Shown piece after piece: positions 55,008 through 64,000 of a stretch of DNA of 64,000 bases. Source of the stretch: Microbacterium sp. SY138 (GTDB lineage Bacteria; Actinomycetota; Actinomycetes; Actinomycetales; Microbacteriaceae). Each line of letters starts with the position of its first letter. Positions within the stretch are counted from its first letter, which is position 1. The notes beneath the pieces were generated by a model. It was given only the letters and a program-made list of their open reading frames with translations, ran no database searches and was not told the DNA's origin. The position numbers were made by a program, and so were the translations under genes. Location of the stretch: contig NZ_CP155793.1 of the NCBI RefSeq assembly GCF_039729145.1, positions 1,984,001 to 2,048,000 of the forward strand. Direction: 5' to 3'.

Positions 55008-55986
55008 CCTTACGCGAGATCTGCGGTCCGCCGAGAAGACGCCGGATGGCCGTCTCAGGGGTCACCGAGAGATCGAGTGTCCGTCCGCGCGCGTACTGAC
55101 TGAACACCCGTGGATCGATGTAGCTTCCGCGTGCGACGGCGGTCGTGTTGCCCAGCGCCGTCGCCGCCGCCTGCACAGCGAGGCGCTCCGCCTGGCTCCG
55201 GTGGTGGCGGCTGTCGAGCTCACCGATCCGAGCGAGGGCGTCGGCCGCGATGATCGTGCCGTGAAGAGTGCGGAAGTCCTTCGCCGTGAAAGCGGCACCC
55301 GTGACATCTCGGAGGTACGCATTGACCTCGGCGGGTGTGATGCGTACCCGCCGACGCCCTCGGCGGTACGCAAGCAGGAAGGCCGCAGACTTCCCCGCGG
55401 CGAAGTCGGTCAACGCCTCGGCGAGCGTCTCGTCGGTGATCTCGATCGACGCCGTACGGCCGCTCTTGGCAGGGAACGAGAGCGCCAGTTCACTCCCCTC
55501 CACCCGCACATCCCGCCTCCGCAGTGTGGTGAGACCGCGGCTCCCGTGGCGGACGAGATACCGTTCCGACCCGATGCGGAGGGCCGCATCGTCGAGAAGC
55601 CGGAAGGCGACGGCGAGGGCGCGCTCCTTCGTCTGCCCCTCCTGCGCGAGCGCACGGGTGACCTGGGCCCTCGCTCGAGGAAGCGCGGCCGCGAGATCCA
55701 GCGCCCGCACGAACTTCCGGCGATCCCGGGTGACTCGCCATAGGGGGTGATAGAGGTACTGCTTGCGTCCCGCGCCATCGACGCCGACCGCCTGGATGTG
55801 CGCGAGCGGGTCGGCCGCGATCCACACGTCATGCCACGCGGGTGGGATCACGAGGTCGTGGATCCGCTCCCGATCGGCCTCGGGCGCCGTCTCACCGGCC
55901 GGGTCGACGTAGCGGAATCCGGATCCGGATCGCACACGTCGGAAGCCCGGGTCCTCCCCCGGAACCACACGGATCAGTCTCGCCAT
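54973..55986 (-). CDS. DNA topoisomerase IB (poxvirus type)
   Basis: A 337-residue eukaryote-like/poxvirus-type topoisomerase IB that relaxes supercoils through a 3'-phosphotyrosine. GFRYVDPAGE near residue 25, the IPPAWHDVWIAADPLAHIQA motif near 48 and HPLWRVTRDRRKFVRALDLA near 82 are typical. The C-terminal core has KDFRTLHGT near 245 and the catalytic Tyr region GSYIDPRVFSQY near 300. ATG 55986 follows GAGGGAGG. These enzymes are scattered among bacteria and usually treated as accessory. The last 35 bp overlap the convergent membrane protein gene. Confidence 0.9.
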   Translation of the reverse strand: MARLIRVVPGEDPGFRRVRSGSGFRYVDPAGETAPEADRERIHDLVIPPAWHDVWIAADPLAHIQAVGVDGAGRKQYLYHPLWRVTRDRRKFVRALDLAAALPRARAQVTRALAQEGQTKERALAVAFRLLDDAALRIGSERYLVRHGSRGLTTLRRRDVRVEGSELALSFPAKSGRTASIEITDETLAEALTDFAAGKSAAFLLAYRRGRRRVRITPAEVNAYLRDVTGAAFTAKDFRTLHGTIIAADALARIGELDSRHHRSQAERLAVQAAATALGNTTAVARGSYIDPRVFSQYARGRTLDLSVTPETAIRRLLGGPQISRKVTRRSAARRRR

Positions 55987-56072
55987 GCTGCTGCCTCCCT
56001 CGAATGCCTTCGATCGAGGATGGCGGCGCCGTGGGATACGCGGAAGGGAGTGGCGTCGCGGCGACGACCGTG

Positions 56073-56573
56073 CTATTCCGCGGTCGGCTCGACGTCCGGT
56101 GCCGCGAACGTGCTGCGCATGTGATCGCTCGTCAGGAAGTCGGCGATACCGATCATGATCAGGCTGAAGACGATCTGCTCCGACACCATCCAGAGCGGAT
56201 AGAGGCCGGGGATCGCCGCCATGACCAGCGTGATCACGGGGAAGATCTGGGCGAACAGGCGCAGGCGCTGGTACGCCCACCGCCACCCGCGCTGCGCTCG
56301 CCACGCGAAGTAGAACAACGTCGCGGTCATCGCGAGCACGACGAGGGTGCGCATCCAGACCGCGAACGACACCGACTCGCCATCGACCGCCAGCACCAAT
56401 GCGACGATGACCGCACCGACGCCGATGACGAGTTCGACCACCAGGAGCCAGAGAATCCAGGTGAATGCCCGGACGGTCTTGGGATGCGTGCGGTCCGCCT
56501 CGCTGATCGCGACGCCGGCCTTTCGTCCACCGGCGATCCGGTCCAAACGGAGGAAGAGAGACTCCAGAGCCAT
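56073..56573 (-). CDS. Four-helix membrane protein of unknown function, 166 residues
   Basis: The protein starts ALESLFLRLDRIAGGRKAGV, then has four hydrophobic segments: WILWLLVVELVIGVGAVIVA, FAVWMRTLVVLAMTATLFYF, LFAQIFPVITLVMAAIPGLY and MVSEQIVFSLIMIGIADFL. A short acidic tail follows. I recognise no family. It begins 9 bp after the end of the broken MFS gene on the same strand and is probably co-transcribed with it. Confidence 0.75.
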   Translation of the reverse strand: MALESLFLRLDRIAGGRKAGVAISEADRTHPKTVRAFTWILWLLVVELVIGVGAVIVALVLAVDGESVSFAVWMRTLVVLAMTATLFYFAWRAQRGWRWAYQRLRLFAQIFPVITLVMAAIPGLYPLWMVSEQIVFSLIMIGIADFLTSDHMRSTFAAPDVEPTAE

Positions 56574-56582
56574 GAGGGGAGC

Positions 56583-57846
56583 CTATTGCGTCCGCGCGTC
56601 GTCGACGTCGACCGTTCGATGGATGTCGGGTGCGCCGTTCGCAGCCGGTGGTACCGCCCGCTCCAGCACGAGCGCCAGCACACCGACCGCCAGGCTTCCC
56701 GCGATCATGACGCCGATGAACCCGATGTCCAGTCCCGCACCGAGCATCACACCCGCCACGAGCGGGCCCGTGATCGCACCGCCCTGGAACGCCGCGGAAT
56801 TGATCGCGTTGTACCGGCCGCGCGTGCGGTCGGACGCGAGATCGTTGTAGATCGCGGGAACGGTGGGCTGCAGCATCGTCTCTCCGAACGCGAAGACTCC
56901 CATGTAGGCGATGACGCCGATGGCGGCGGCGACTGTGTCCGGCAGGAAGCCCGTCGCCCCGAGCACCACCCACGACAGGGCCCAGATGAGGGCCATCACC
57001 TGCATCACCCGCGTGCGCCTCTTGCCGGAGATGAGCCGGAGCACGGCGAACTGCAGAAGCACGATCACCGCGGTGTTGACGGCGAACGAGATGCCGACGA
57101 CCTGCGTCGACACCTGTGACACCTGGCGGGCGAACGCCGGGAAGCCCGCCTCCATCTGGCCGTATCCGATGAAGACCGAAAGGAAGGTCAGAAGAGTCAG
57201 CCAGAGCACGGCCGGCCGCCGCAGGATCTCTCGATACCCGCCCACCGGAGGGGCGTCGGCCTCGGCGTCGTGCTGCGTGCGCACACGGCGGAGCGGTCCG
57301 AGGAGGAGCGCGAGCGGGATGAGGCTGCTCGCGGCGTCGACGAGGAAGATCGTCGTGAAGGTGGCGGGATCGGTCACGTCCACGAAGAAGCCGCCGATCA
57401 CGCCTCCGACGCCGATCCCCAGGTTGACGAGCGCGAAGTTCACACCGAAGTACTGCTGACGTACCTCTCCCTCGACCACCGTGGCGATGAGGGCGTTGAA
57501 GCCGGGCCAGGAGACGCCGAAGTTCACCCCGATCAGCATGACCGCGACGGCGGCGACAACCGGATGGGTGGCGTAGGCCAGCAGCGCGCATCCCGCGATC
57601 ATCGACAGCAGCCCGACGATCAGCACCCGCCGTGCGCCGAAGAGTCCCTCCGGGGCCTGTGACGATCAGCCCGGTGATCGCGATGAGACTCATCAGCGCT
57701 CCGGAGATGCCGAGGTCGAAGCCGCGCACCTCATGGAAATAGATGATCGTGAACGGCAGGGTCATACCGCGACCGAGCGTCTGGATCGCGACCGTCGACA
57801 GCAACCACCGCCCCTCCGTGGGAAGGGCGTTCCAGAAGCTCCTCAT
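56583..57846 (-). pseudogene. MFS transporter gene broken by a frameshift
   Basis: The start ATG 57846 and the first part (RSFWNALPTEGRWLLSTVAI, through GALMSLIAITGLIVTGP) are in one frame. The rest (GLFGARRVLIVGLLSMIAGC onward to 56583) is in another. The switch falls near 57640-57660, inside the loop between membrane segments 2 and 3. The expected motif A (GxLxDRxGxRR) is not only out of frame but short by several residues and lacks its DR pair, which points to a small deletion rather than one base error. The remaining ten or so segments are intact, so the break is recent or a sequencing error. Confidence 0.8.
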
Positions 57847-57900
57847 ACCGATCACCTCGATATTCTTGCGGATGCCGGAGACATCGCGTTCGCGAGCGGA

Positions 57901-57930
57901 TTGTCGGACGAGGCGGCTTTCTGCCATCAT
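57901..57930 (+). promoter_or_regulatory. Promoter of the 278-residue membrane protein, apparently leaderless
   Basis: TTGTCG (57901-57906), an 18-base spacer and CATCAT (57925-57930) put the transcription start at about the A of ATG 57938. No ribosome binding site is present. Confidence 0.45.
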
Positions 57931-57937
57931 CACGAAC

Positions 57938-58774
57938 ATGGCGCTGTCACTCGAGGAGTTCTGTTCCGCACTGGTGGACGCCGGTTCCCGGCAGGGGCTG
58001 GGCATCCGGCTCTCGGACACCGAAGCCCAGCAGGTCGCGGCCGACCCGCACGCCGCCCAGAGCTGGTACGCGTACTGGCAGTCCATGAACCCGCAGACGG
58101 AGCCTGCCGCTCCCGCGTTACCCGCACCCGAGACGACCCCGGCCGCCGAGACGGTGCCGCTCGGCGGACACGACTTCGCCCAGACAGGGGCGTTCGCATC
58201 CGCTCCGCCGGCGTACGCCGGTACGCCGACCACAGCGATCCCTTCTCCCGGTGCCCCGGTCCCCGGCGGACCGGAGAAGAAGAGCCGGGTCGGTCTCTGG
58301 GTCGCGCTGTCCATCGTCGGTGCCCTGCTGCTGCTCGCGATCATCGTCGTGGTGGTGGCGTTCACCACCGCCCGGCACTGGACGAAGGTCGATGCGCCCG
58401 AGAAGCCCGAGACCTTCCACAGCGAGGAGTACGAGACCGGTCTGTACCTGGTGGCGGACGACGGCGTGAGCCCGTGCGCCGTCGATCAGGACTGGACCGA
58501 CTGCATCGGTGCGATGGAGGCCCAGTATGCGGGAGCCTGCTCCGGCGTCGAGCTCGTTCCCGCCGCGGCGATGCTCTGCGAACAGCATCGCGCCGAGATC
58601 GATCGCATGCGCGCGGAGGACTCCGAAGGATCGGTCGTCGCCTCGCTCGGAGACTTCGGCCACCTCACCCGCACACCGGAGGTCGCGACGCGACAGGTCT
58701 CGAACAACGACTACGAAGCAGCAGTCACTCACGAGGCCGTCTGCTACCTCGGGTTCCTCGGGGAGTGCGACTGA
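57938..58774 (+). CDS. Single-pass membrane protein of unknown function, 278 residues
   Basis: The first 60 residues form a small cytoplasmic helical part (ALSLEEFCSALVDAGSRQGL). A Pro/Ala-rich linker follows, then one membrane segment (VGLWVALSIVGALLLLAIIV, near residue 125) and an extracellular domain of about 130 residues with five Cys (SPCAVDQDW, TDCIGAM, GACSGVE, MLCEQH, VCYLGFLGECD adding two more near the end). I recognise no family. It converges on jetC with a 33-bp gap, so it occupies the place where jetD would be expected. The start is chosen at ATG 57938; there is no ribosome binding site. Confidence 0.78.
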   Translation: MALSLEEFCSALVDAGSRQGLGIRLSDTEAQQVAADPHAAQSWYAYWQSMNPQTEPAAPALPAPETTPAAETVPLGGHDFAQTGAFASAPPAYAGTPTTAIPSPGAPVPGGPEKKSRVGLWVALSIVGALLLLAIIVVVVAFTTARHWTKVDAPEKPETFHSEEYETGLYLVADDGVSPCAVDQDWTDCIGAMEAQYAGACSGVELVPAAAMLCEQHRAEIDRMRAEDSEGSVVASLGDFGHLTRTPEVATRQVSNNDYEAAVTHEAVCYLGFLGECD

Positions 58775-58807
58775 CGATACGGGTGCTCGCGCGTCGACGA
58801 CCGACGG

Positions 58808-61800
58808 TCAGACCCCCGCTTCCGGCAGACCCACCTTCGCCTTGGCCCAGGACCGACCGCGCGTGTCCTTGAGGATGTCGTACTCGACGTCCACATGCGG
58901 CTCGATCGCGCTGTACTTGTCGTTCGGCGCACCGATGACGAGCTGGAAGCCGAGCCCGCGCCACGCACCGATCGCACGCTTGGTGAAGTGGGCGTCGGCC
59001 TTGATCAGCGCCTCGTCCATGAACACCGGCGCATAGCGAGGTCGAGCGGCGCCCGCGTCTCCGAGCTGGTACCGGAGGGCGGCCCCGACGATGAACGCGA
59101 CGAGTTCCTGCGACTCGCCTCCGGACTTCTCACCGATGTGATCGTAGAGCGCCACGTGCTCTCGCGTGGCGGCTGTGACGCGCTCCGCGCTCACCCGCAC
59201 ATGGTTTCGCACATCGATGAGCTCCGCGAAGTCGGGGGCGGTGCGGCGCATGCGCGCGATGAGGCGACTCATCTTGCGGTACACGGTCTCCCGCTCCGCA
59301 TCCGTCGCCGCCGCATCGATGAGTCCCCGCACCTCACGGAGCTCACGGCGGAAGCGCTTGCGAGCCTCCGTCTGGTTCTCCCGGGGGGTGATCTGCAGAC
59401 GATGATCGTCGTCGTAGAACGGCAGCTCCTCCATGATCCGGTTGATCGGATCGATCCGGTCCTTGATCTCACGGAGCGACCGGCTGAGCGTCGAGTCGAG
59501 ACTCGTCAGGTCGTTTCCCGACAGTTTGAGCAGGCTGTCGCGCCACTCGGTCTCCAGCTCGTGGAGCCCGTTGGTCTGGAGAGCCTCCAGGATGCTCTCG
59601 AACTCCCCGACCGAAGCGTCGGGATCCGGAAGGATCGTGAGGGTGTCCCAGCGCTCGAGGAACCCCGTCATGAGTCGGCGCATGCTCTCGCGCTGCTGCT
59701 CGTGCGCCTCGGCCGCCTCGCGGCGGTCATCGAGAAGGCGCTGAGCTGCCGTCCTGAGGGCGGTGTCCAGATGGGTCAGGCGCTGCGCCGCCGTCGCGGA
59801 TCCTCCGGTCTCGGCGTGCAGGAATCGGCTGTCGAGGAACGAGGCGTGCCCGTCCGCGAGCACGAGTCCGGATGCCGCGGCAGAGTCGATGACCGACTGA
59901 CAGCTGTCGACGTCGTCGGTGACCCGACCCCACTGCTCCTGGGTCTGAGCGAGCTCGTTGCCGAGACGCGCCTCTTCATCGCGGAGCCGCGCCGCCCGCG
60001 CCCGCAGTTCTTCGGCCTGGCGCTTGAGTTGCGCGATCTCGGGGCTGGCCGTGGTGACCTCCGCCTCGACCGCGAGCCAGCGCTCCCGCTCGGCCTCCAC
60101 CGTGACCACATCGATCTGCTCCCACGTGAGGTCCTCGATCTTCGCGAAGGATGTCGACCGCGCCTCGATGCGGTCGAGGGCGGCCTCGGCCTCGTGCGCA
60201 GCGGACGCGCACTCCTCGTGCTGCGCCGTCAGCCGCCGCAGCTGTTCGTCGATCTCGCGCAGGCGACGGTCGTTGGTGAAGCCCAGGACGTTGCTGCGCC
60301 CCTGCCCTCCGTGGGCACCTCGACTCCCCTGGGACACCTGGCCGCTGATCGTGAGGGTCTTCTGGTGTGCGCCCAACTGCGACGACGAGTCGACACAGAC
60401 GTATCCGAAGCGATCCTGAAGTCGCTGCTGAAGCCAACCGGTGAAGGGCGTCGAGAGGTACTCGAGCCGCCCGGGAAGCGTCTTCGGGTCGGCGTTCCGC
60501 ACCTCGGGGATGCCGGTATGGACGCCTTCGTAGTTCAGACGTTCCGGGGTGCGCACGGAGTTGATGGCCGTGCGGAACGAAGCGAGGTGCTCGACGTCGA
60601 TCAGAAGCGTCCTGGCGAAGCCTCCGAGCGCGAGGTTGAATGCCTCCCGCCACGGCTCGAACTCGGTCCGCAGCTCGATGAGCTCGCCGACGAACGGAAG
60701 ATCGGCCGGGTCGAGCCCGACCGCTTCTGCGAGCAGGCTGCGCGACTCGTCGAGATGCGCGGGGATGCTCCCGCGTACGCGACTCGTCTTCTCACGCTCC
60801 TCGCGCAGGCGGCGGATCTCGGCCTCCGTCGTCCGGCGTGTGCTCTCGGCATCGGCGAAAGCAGCACGGGCAGCACGGATCTCGGACTTCGGAGCCGACC
60901 CCCGAACGTCGGCGGCGAAGGCGTCGAACTGCGCGGCGGTCTCCACCTCCGCTCCCAGCTCCCGGACGATGATGTCGAACTTCGCCCGCTCCCGCCGGAC
61001 GTCGTCCACTCTGCGCTCGGCGACGCGGAGTTCGCGCTGAGCTGTCTCGAGACGGTCGCCGCCGGACTGGCGCAGCACGTCGAGAAGCCCTTCGCGCTCG
61101 ACATCCGCGGCATCGACGAGAGCACGTTTCTCGCGCACGGCAAGACTCAGCGCGCGGGAACGATCCCCCAGCTCGACCTCCACGTCGCGCAGGAGATCGA
61201 GGCGTCGCTGCGCGTTCCAGAGGGCGGCCAGAGAGGTCGGATCCGTGAACACGCCGACCTCGTCGATCACGCGCACACGCTCGGACGCCGAGACGATGCG
61301 GTCTTTGATGCCCCGGATCGGCTCGAGCGCGTTCACCTGCTGCTTCGCCGTGAGCATCCTCATGCGCGTGCTCTCGAGCTCGTCGAAATGCGCCACGACG
61401 GCATCTGCGGTGGCCATGGTCTCGGGCTCTTCGAGGACGAGCTTCTTGTACAGATCGTCGACCGTCGTGATCTGCTGCCCGGCCTGGATCCTCGCCAGAA
61501 GACTGATGGCCTTGGCGCCGGAGCCGGCCGCACCGATCCCGAGCACCGCCTGTAGGCGCGCCGCGAACTCACGGTCCGTCGCGAGGGTCTCCAGCCCCGT
61601 CGCCCGCACCGACGCATCCGAGAGCCGCTGCGTCGCCGCGCGCTCCAGCAGTCCCAGATCGAACGCCCCGTTCACGGTGGCCCTGACCCGCGTCGTGTCC
61701 TCGAGGACGCGCGCATCCGCGGGGATGTACCACGCACGCACGGCCGTGAACCGCGACCCGTCGTGGTCGATCCACGTCGTCGCGATCGCACTCCACGTGT

Positions 61801-62167
61801 CCTCCCCGTCTCCGCGGAGCACACGCAGCTTCGTGCCCTCCTCGGTGCGGGATTCGTCGATCTTCCCTCGCCCGTAGGAGAGGATGTTCCGCTGCTCCTC
61901 GCCGCGCGGGCGACCCGTCACACCACCGTTCGACGCTCCGTTGAACGGCGTCGTGTGCGGCATCATCAAGGCGATGTACGCATCCATCAACGTCGACTTG
62001 CCGGAGCCCGAGCCTCCGCAGAGCAGGGTCGCGTGCGGCGAGAAGCGCACACGATGGGGTCCGCCGTCGTACCCGCCCCAGTTGATCAGCTGCAGCTCGT
62101 CCGCCACCCACTGCTGCCCGCGCGAACCCGCCGGGATGAGGCCGAAGAGCGTGTCGACCATGGTCAT
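58808..62167 (-). CDS. jetC: Wadjet system SMC-like ATPase JetC
   Basis: A 1119-residue MukB/SMC-like ATPase of the Wadjet anti-plasmid condensin. The head is split: Walker [10 protein letters not shown] at residues 51-59 and, at the other end, the signature [12 protein letters not shown] (SGGE 1015-1018) and Walker [13 protein letters not shown] (DE 1051-1052). Between are two long coiled-coil stretches (about 300-480 and 670-940) around a hinge-like centre. The enzyme extrudes DNA loops and recognises small circular DNA. ATG 62167 overlaps the jetB stop by 4 bp. No jetD follows. Confidence 0.9.
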   Translation of the reverse strand: MTMVDTLFGLIPAGSRGQQWVADELQLINWGGYDGGPHRVRFSPHATLLCGGSGSGKSTLMDAYIALMMPHTTPFNGASNGGVTGRPRGEEQRNILSYGRGKIDESRTEEGTKLRVLRGDGEDTWSAIATTWIDHDGSRFTAVRAWYIPADARVLEDTTRVRATVNGAFDLGLLERAATQRLSDASVRATGLETLATDREFAARLQAVLGIGAAGSGAKAISLLARIQAGQQITTVDDLYKKLVLEEPETMATADAVVAHFDELESTRMRMLTAKQQVNALEPIRGIKDRIVSASERVRVIDEVGVFTDPTSLAALWNAQRRLDLLRDVEVELGDRSRALSLAVREKRALVDAADVEREGLLDVLRQSGGDRLETAQRELRVAERRVDDVRRERAKFDIIVRELGAEVETAAQFDAFAADVRGSAPKSEIRAARAAFADAESTRRTTEAEIRRLREEREKTSRVRGSIPAHLDESRSLLAEAVGLDPADLPFVGELIELRTEFEPWREAFNLALGGFARTLLIDVEHLASFRTAINSVRTPERLNYEGVHTGIPEVRNADPKTLPGRLEYLSTPFTGWLQQRLQDRFGYVCVDSSSQLGAHQKTLTISGQVSQGSRGAHGGQGRSNVLGFTNDRRLREIDEQLRRLTAQHEECASAAHEAEAALDRIEARSTSFAKIEDLTWEQIDVVTVEAERERWLAVEAEVTTASPEIAQLKRQAEELRARAARLRDEEARLGNELAQTQEQWGRVTDDVDSCQSVIDSAAASGLVLADGHASFLDSRFLHAETGGSATAAQRLTHLDTALRTAAQRLLDDRREAAEAHEQQRESMRRLMTGFLERWDTLTILPDPDASVGEFESILEALQTNGLHELETEWRDSLLKLSGNDLTSLDSTLSRSLREIKDRIDPINRIMEELPFYDDDHRLQITPRENQTEARKRFRRELREVRGLIDAAATDAERETVYRKMSRLIARMRRTAPDFAELIDVRNHVRVSAERVTAATREHVALYDHIGEKSGGESQELVAFIVGAALRYQLGDAGAARPRYAPVFMDEALIKADAHFTKRAIGAWRGLGFQLVIGAPNDKYSAIEPHVDVEYDILKDTRGRSWAKAKVGLPEAGV

Positions 62168-62826
62168 CGTTCCACCGCTTCCTGCGACCGCAGCCAGTCG
62201 CGGAGTTCTTTCAGGGTCTCGGCGCTCAGGACGACCTCGACGAGCGCGCTGATGCGATAGCGCCCGCTGGTCTCCTCCTGCACGATGCCCTCTCGATCCA
62301 GGCGATCCATCGCGTTCCGGATCGCCTTCTGCTGCCGGGCTGTGCCGCCGTCGACGTCACTGAAGTAGCTCAGCACGGTCTGCTCGAGATCCTCGATGTC
62401 GATGCGCACGGATGCCTCGCCGGCGGCGGACTCGCGCTGATAGACCGTGCGCAGATGCACGAGAACCAGGGTCTCGGCGCGTGTGTACGGCGCGTCCTTC
62501 AGCAACACCGGCATGTCGATCTCGTCGGAGCGCAGCTGCTGCTTGTATGCGAACCCGCGGCCGTGGTCGACGACCAGGCGGAGGTAGAGGTCGTTCAGGC
62601 GCGACTCGATCACGTGCTGATGGTCGAGCAGCAGGGCCCATTCCCGGCGGTTGCGCTCCGCGGCGATGAAACGGCGCTGGAGGATGTGCGCGAGCAGGCG
62701 CCGGATCTCGGGGTCCAGCGTGCCGCGGTCACCCGCGAAGTGCTCCTCGATGTCGTCTTCCATCGGGACCGGGGCGATGAACGGATCCTCGACCGGCGTC
62801 TCCGTCACGAGGCTCTCTTCAGGCAT
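62164..62826 (-). CDS. jetB: Wadjet system protein JetB (DUF4194)
   Basis: A 220-residue DUF4194 protein, the MukE-like winged-helix subunit that bridges JetA and Jet[21 protein letters not shown] near residue 50 and [20 protein letters not shown] near 78 are characteristic, and the C-terminal half is winged-helix-like ([20 protein letters not shown]). The ATG at 62826 overlaps the jetA stop by 8 bp and the stop overlaps jetC by 4 bp, so all three are tightly coupled. Confidence 0.9.
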   Translation of the reverse strand: MPEESLVTETPVEDPFIAPVPMEDDIEEHFAGDRGTLDPEIRRLLAHILQRRFIAAERNRREWALLLDHQHVIESRLNDLYLRLVVDHGRGFAYKQQLRSDEIDMPVLLKDAPYTRAETLVLVHLRTVYQRESAAGEASVRIDIEDLEQTVLSYFSDVDGGTARQQKAIRNAMDRLDREGIVQEETSGRYRISALVEVVLSAETLKELRDWLRSQEAVER

Positions 62827-64000
62827 GTGATTCTTCCTTCGGGTTGCGCGCCGTGACGGCGCCGAAAGCGAAACGTCGCGTCGATCCGTCCGGACGCCGC
62901 GCTTCGACCACCGAGACCTCCTCGCCCTCGGTCATGCCGTTGCGGTGCGCGATCTCGAGCAGTCCGACGAGGTCGACAGGACGACGGGTATCGTCGGCTC
63001 CCTGGGTGAACGCCGCCGCGAGGTCGAACTCCGGGCCGAGACCCGACACGTACTCCTCGAGCTCCGCATACCGCGGACCGCCCCACGCGCGGGAGTCGAC
63101 GTCGGCGAACTCGACGTCGTCGGCGTCCGCGAGAGGTGCGGGGACGGCCGGCGGGCGGATGCTGCTCACCGTCTGCCTGAGGTGCCCCAGATCTGCGAGC
63201 GGGAGACTGCGCACCGGCGAGTCGCTCGCCCCCGCACCGTCCCAGATGTGGAGAGCGGCGATGACGTCGCGCAGCAGATCGTCGATCTGACGGTCCCGCA
63301 GCGGATCGTGGGTCTTCACCTGGCCGGTGATGACGTGCGACGCTCGACGCTGTGCGGCGAGGACCTCTTCGACGCCGAGCTCGACCCGACGTCCGATGGC
63401 GTCGAGTTCGGCACGCTGCGTGCTGTCGAGCATGCGGGCGAACGGCTGCCGGAGCAGGCCGTGCAGTTGTTCGGTGAGCGCGTCGATGCAATCCGGATCG
63501 CCGATCAGCCGCAGGGCGCCGGAGAACGCGCGCCCCTCCGGGGTCGAGTTCATCACGTCCTGCGCGCGTCGCAGATACTCGCGGAGCACCTCGCCGGTCG
63601 GGCGCTCGTCACGCCGCAGATGGGCGACGACGTCGCGCTGCATGAGCTTGAGCGACTCGGCGACGCGGGTGAAGTCGGCGGGGAGCTCCCGTGCCAGGTG
63701 CAGCACGTTCTCCGCTTCTTCGAACAGCTCTTCATCGTCGAGCGGATCCGCCCTGCCCGATTCCTCGATCCGATCGATCTCGGCGTCGAGTGCCGCCCGC
63801 TCCTTCCGAAGACGAGCCAGGCGACGCTCGGGATCGGCCTCGGCGCTGTCGGAGAGGTGCTCCACGGCGTCGAGGAGCGTTCGCACACGGGAGTTGGATA
63901 CACGTGTGCGCCCCCCGCCCGTGCGTCCGGCGATCTCCAGCGCCTCGACGGCGTGCGCGGAGAGTCGGTACACCTCGATGTCCTCGTCGATCTGCTGCAC
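62819..64000 (-). CDS. jetA: Wadjet system protein JetA (DUF3375), partial
   Basis: The visible 393 residues are the C-terminal part of a DUF3375 protein, the MukF-like kleisin of Wadjet systems; the start lies beyond the right edge. The usual length is about 480-500 residues, so roughly 100 are missing. Helical stretches ([20 protein letters not shown], then [20 protein letters not shown]) are followed by [19 protein letters not shown] helices and a C-terminal wing ([20 protein letters not shown]). It overlaps jetB by 8 bp. Confidence 0.88.
   Translation of the reverse strand: MQQIDEDIEVYRLSAHAVEALEIAGRTGGGRTRVSNSRVRTLLDAVEHLSDSAEADPERRLARLRKERAALDAEIDRIEESGRADPLDDEELFEEAENVLHLARELPADFTRVAESLKLMQRDVVAHLRRDERPTGEVLREYLRRAQDVMNSTPEGRAFSGALRLIGDPDCIDALTEQLHGLLRQPFARMLDSTQRAELDAIGRRVELGVEEVLAAQRRASHVITGQVKTHDPLRDRQIDDLLRDVIAALHIWDGAGASDSPVRSLPLADLGHLRQTVSSIRPPAVPAPLADADDVEFADVDSRAWGGPRYAELEEYVSGLGPEFDLAAAFTQGADDTRRPVDLVGLLEIAHRNGMTEGEEVSVVEARRPDGSTRRFAFGAVTARNPKEESHA

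Noticed and set aside
54973..58368. A minus-strand frame open for 1131 codons through topoisomerase IB and across the MFS gene.
   Set aside because: Only the topoisomerase part and the first MFS codons look like protein; the middle is the out-of-frame shadow of the MFS gene, kept open by high GC content.
1..64000. CRISPR arrays, insertion sequences, prophage genes or rRNA genes.
   Set aside because: No regularly spaced repeats, transposase, integrase, phage structural genes or rRNA sequence were found on reading through.

Overview
The window looks like chromosomal DNA of a GC-rich actinobacterium of the family Microbacteriaceae, most probably a Microbacterium. This is inferred from gene content and order (rpsP, ffh, ftsY, smc, mutM, rnc, rpmF, yceD, coaD and recG in one neighbourhood; leuC-leuD-murA-plsC-gpsA-ddl in another), from the strong GC bias at third codon positions, and from protein sequences typical of that family. 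No insertion sequence, integrase, rRNA operon or CRISPR array is visible. One tRNA gene (Glu, anticodon CUC) is present.

Positions 1-6.8 kb hold the start of rpsP, a YbdK-type glutamate-cysteine ligase, and a glycerol locus: a SorC-type regulator divergent from glpD-glpF-glpK, with a perfect 14-bp palindrome in the divergent gap. Positions 6.8-15 kb hold an unknown protein, a divergent LysR/EamA pair, ffh, a TetR regulator, lipB-lipA, a small DUF2004-like protein and ftsY. Positions 15-23 kb hold smc, a short leader peptide with a perfect Shine-Dalgarno site ahead of a 94-residue unknown protein and a double-GNAT acetyltransferase, and a two-gene ABC exporter. Positions 23-31 kb are housekeeping: mutM, rnc, rpmF, yceD, coaD and recG on the minus strand, then rsmD, thiL, a DUF3515 lipoprotein and ddl.

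Positions 31-36.6 kb form one minus-strand run, leuC-leuD-murA-plsC-gpsA-ddl, which links leucine synthesis with envelope precursor synthesis. Positions 36.7-41.7 kb hold a PLP sulfhydrylase coupled to a flavin monooxygenase (a likely organosulfur module), a DUF427 protein, a LON-domain protein, and TerC behind what looks like a yybP-ykoY manganese riboswitch. Positions 41.8-48.4 kb hold an ECF sigma factor with a DUF4349 membrane protein, an autoregulated-looking ArsR-type regulator with an MFS exporter, tRNA-Glu, a metallo-hydrolase, an APH-type kinase and a secreted trypsin-like protease.

Positions 48.4-64 kb are more variable: aminopeptidase N, a large HTH/STAND-ATPase/TPR protein, two unknown proteins, a poxvirus-type topoisomerase IB, a small membrane protein, a frameshifted MFS gene, a single-pass membrane protein, and three genes of a Wadjet (JetABC) anti-plasmid condensin operon running off the right edge. 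The nuclease gene jetD is not in its usual place after jetC, where a convergent unrelated gene begins only 33 bp away. This is the most interesting point in the window.

Several genes have a promoter -10 box 6-8 nt upstream of the start codon and no ribosome binding site, so leaderless transcription is probably common here.
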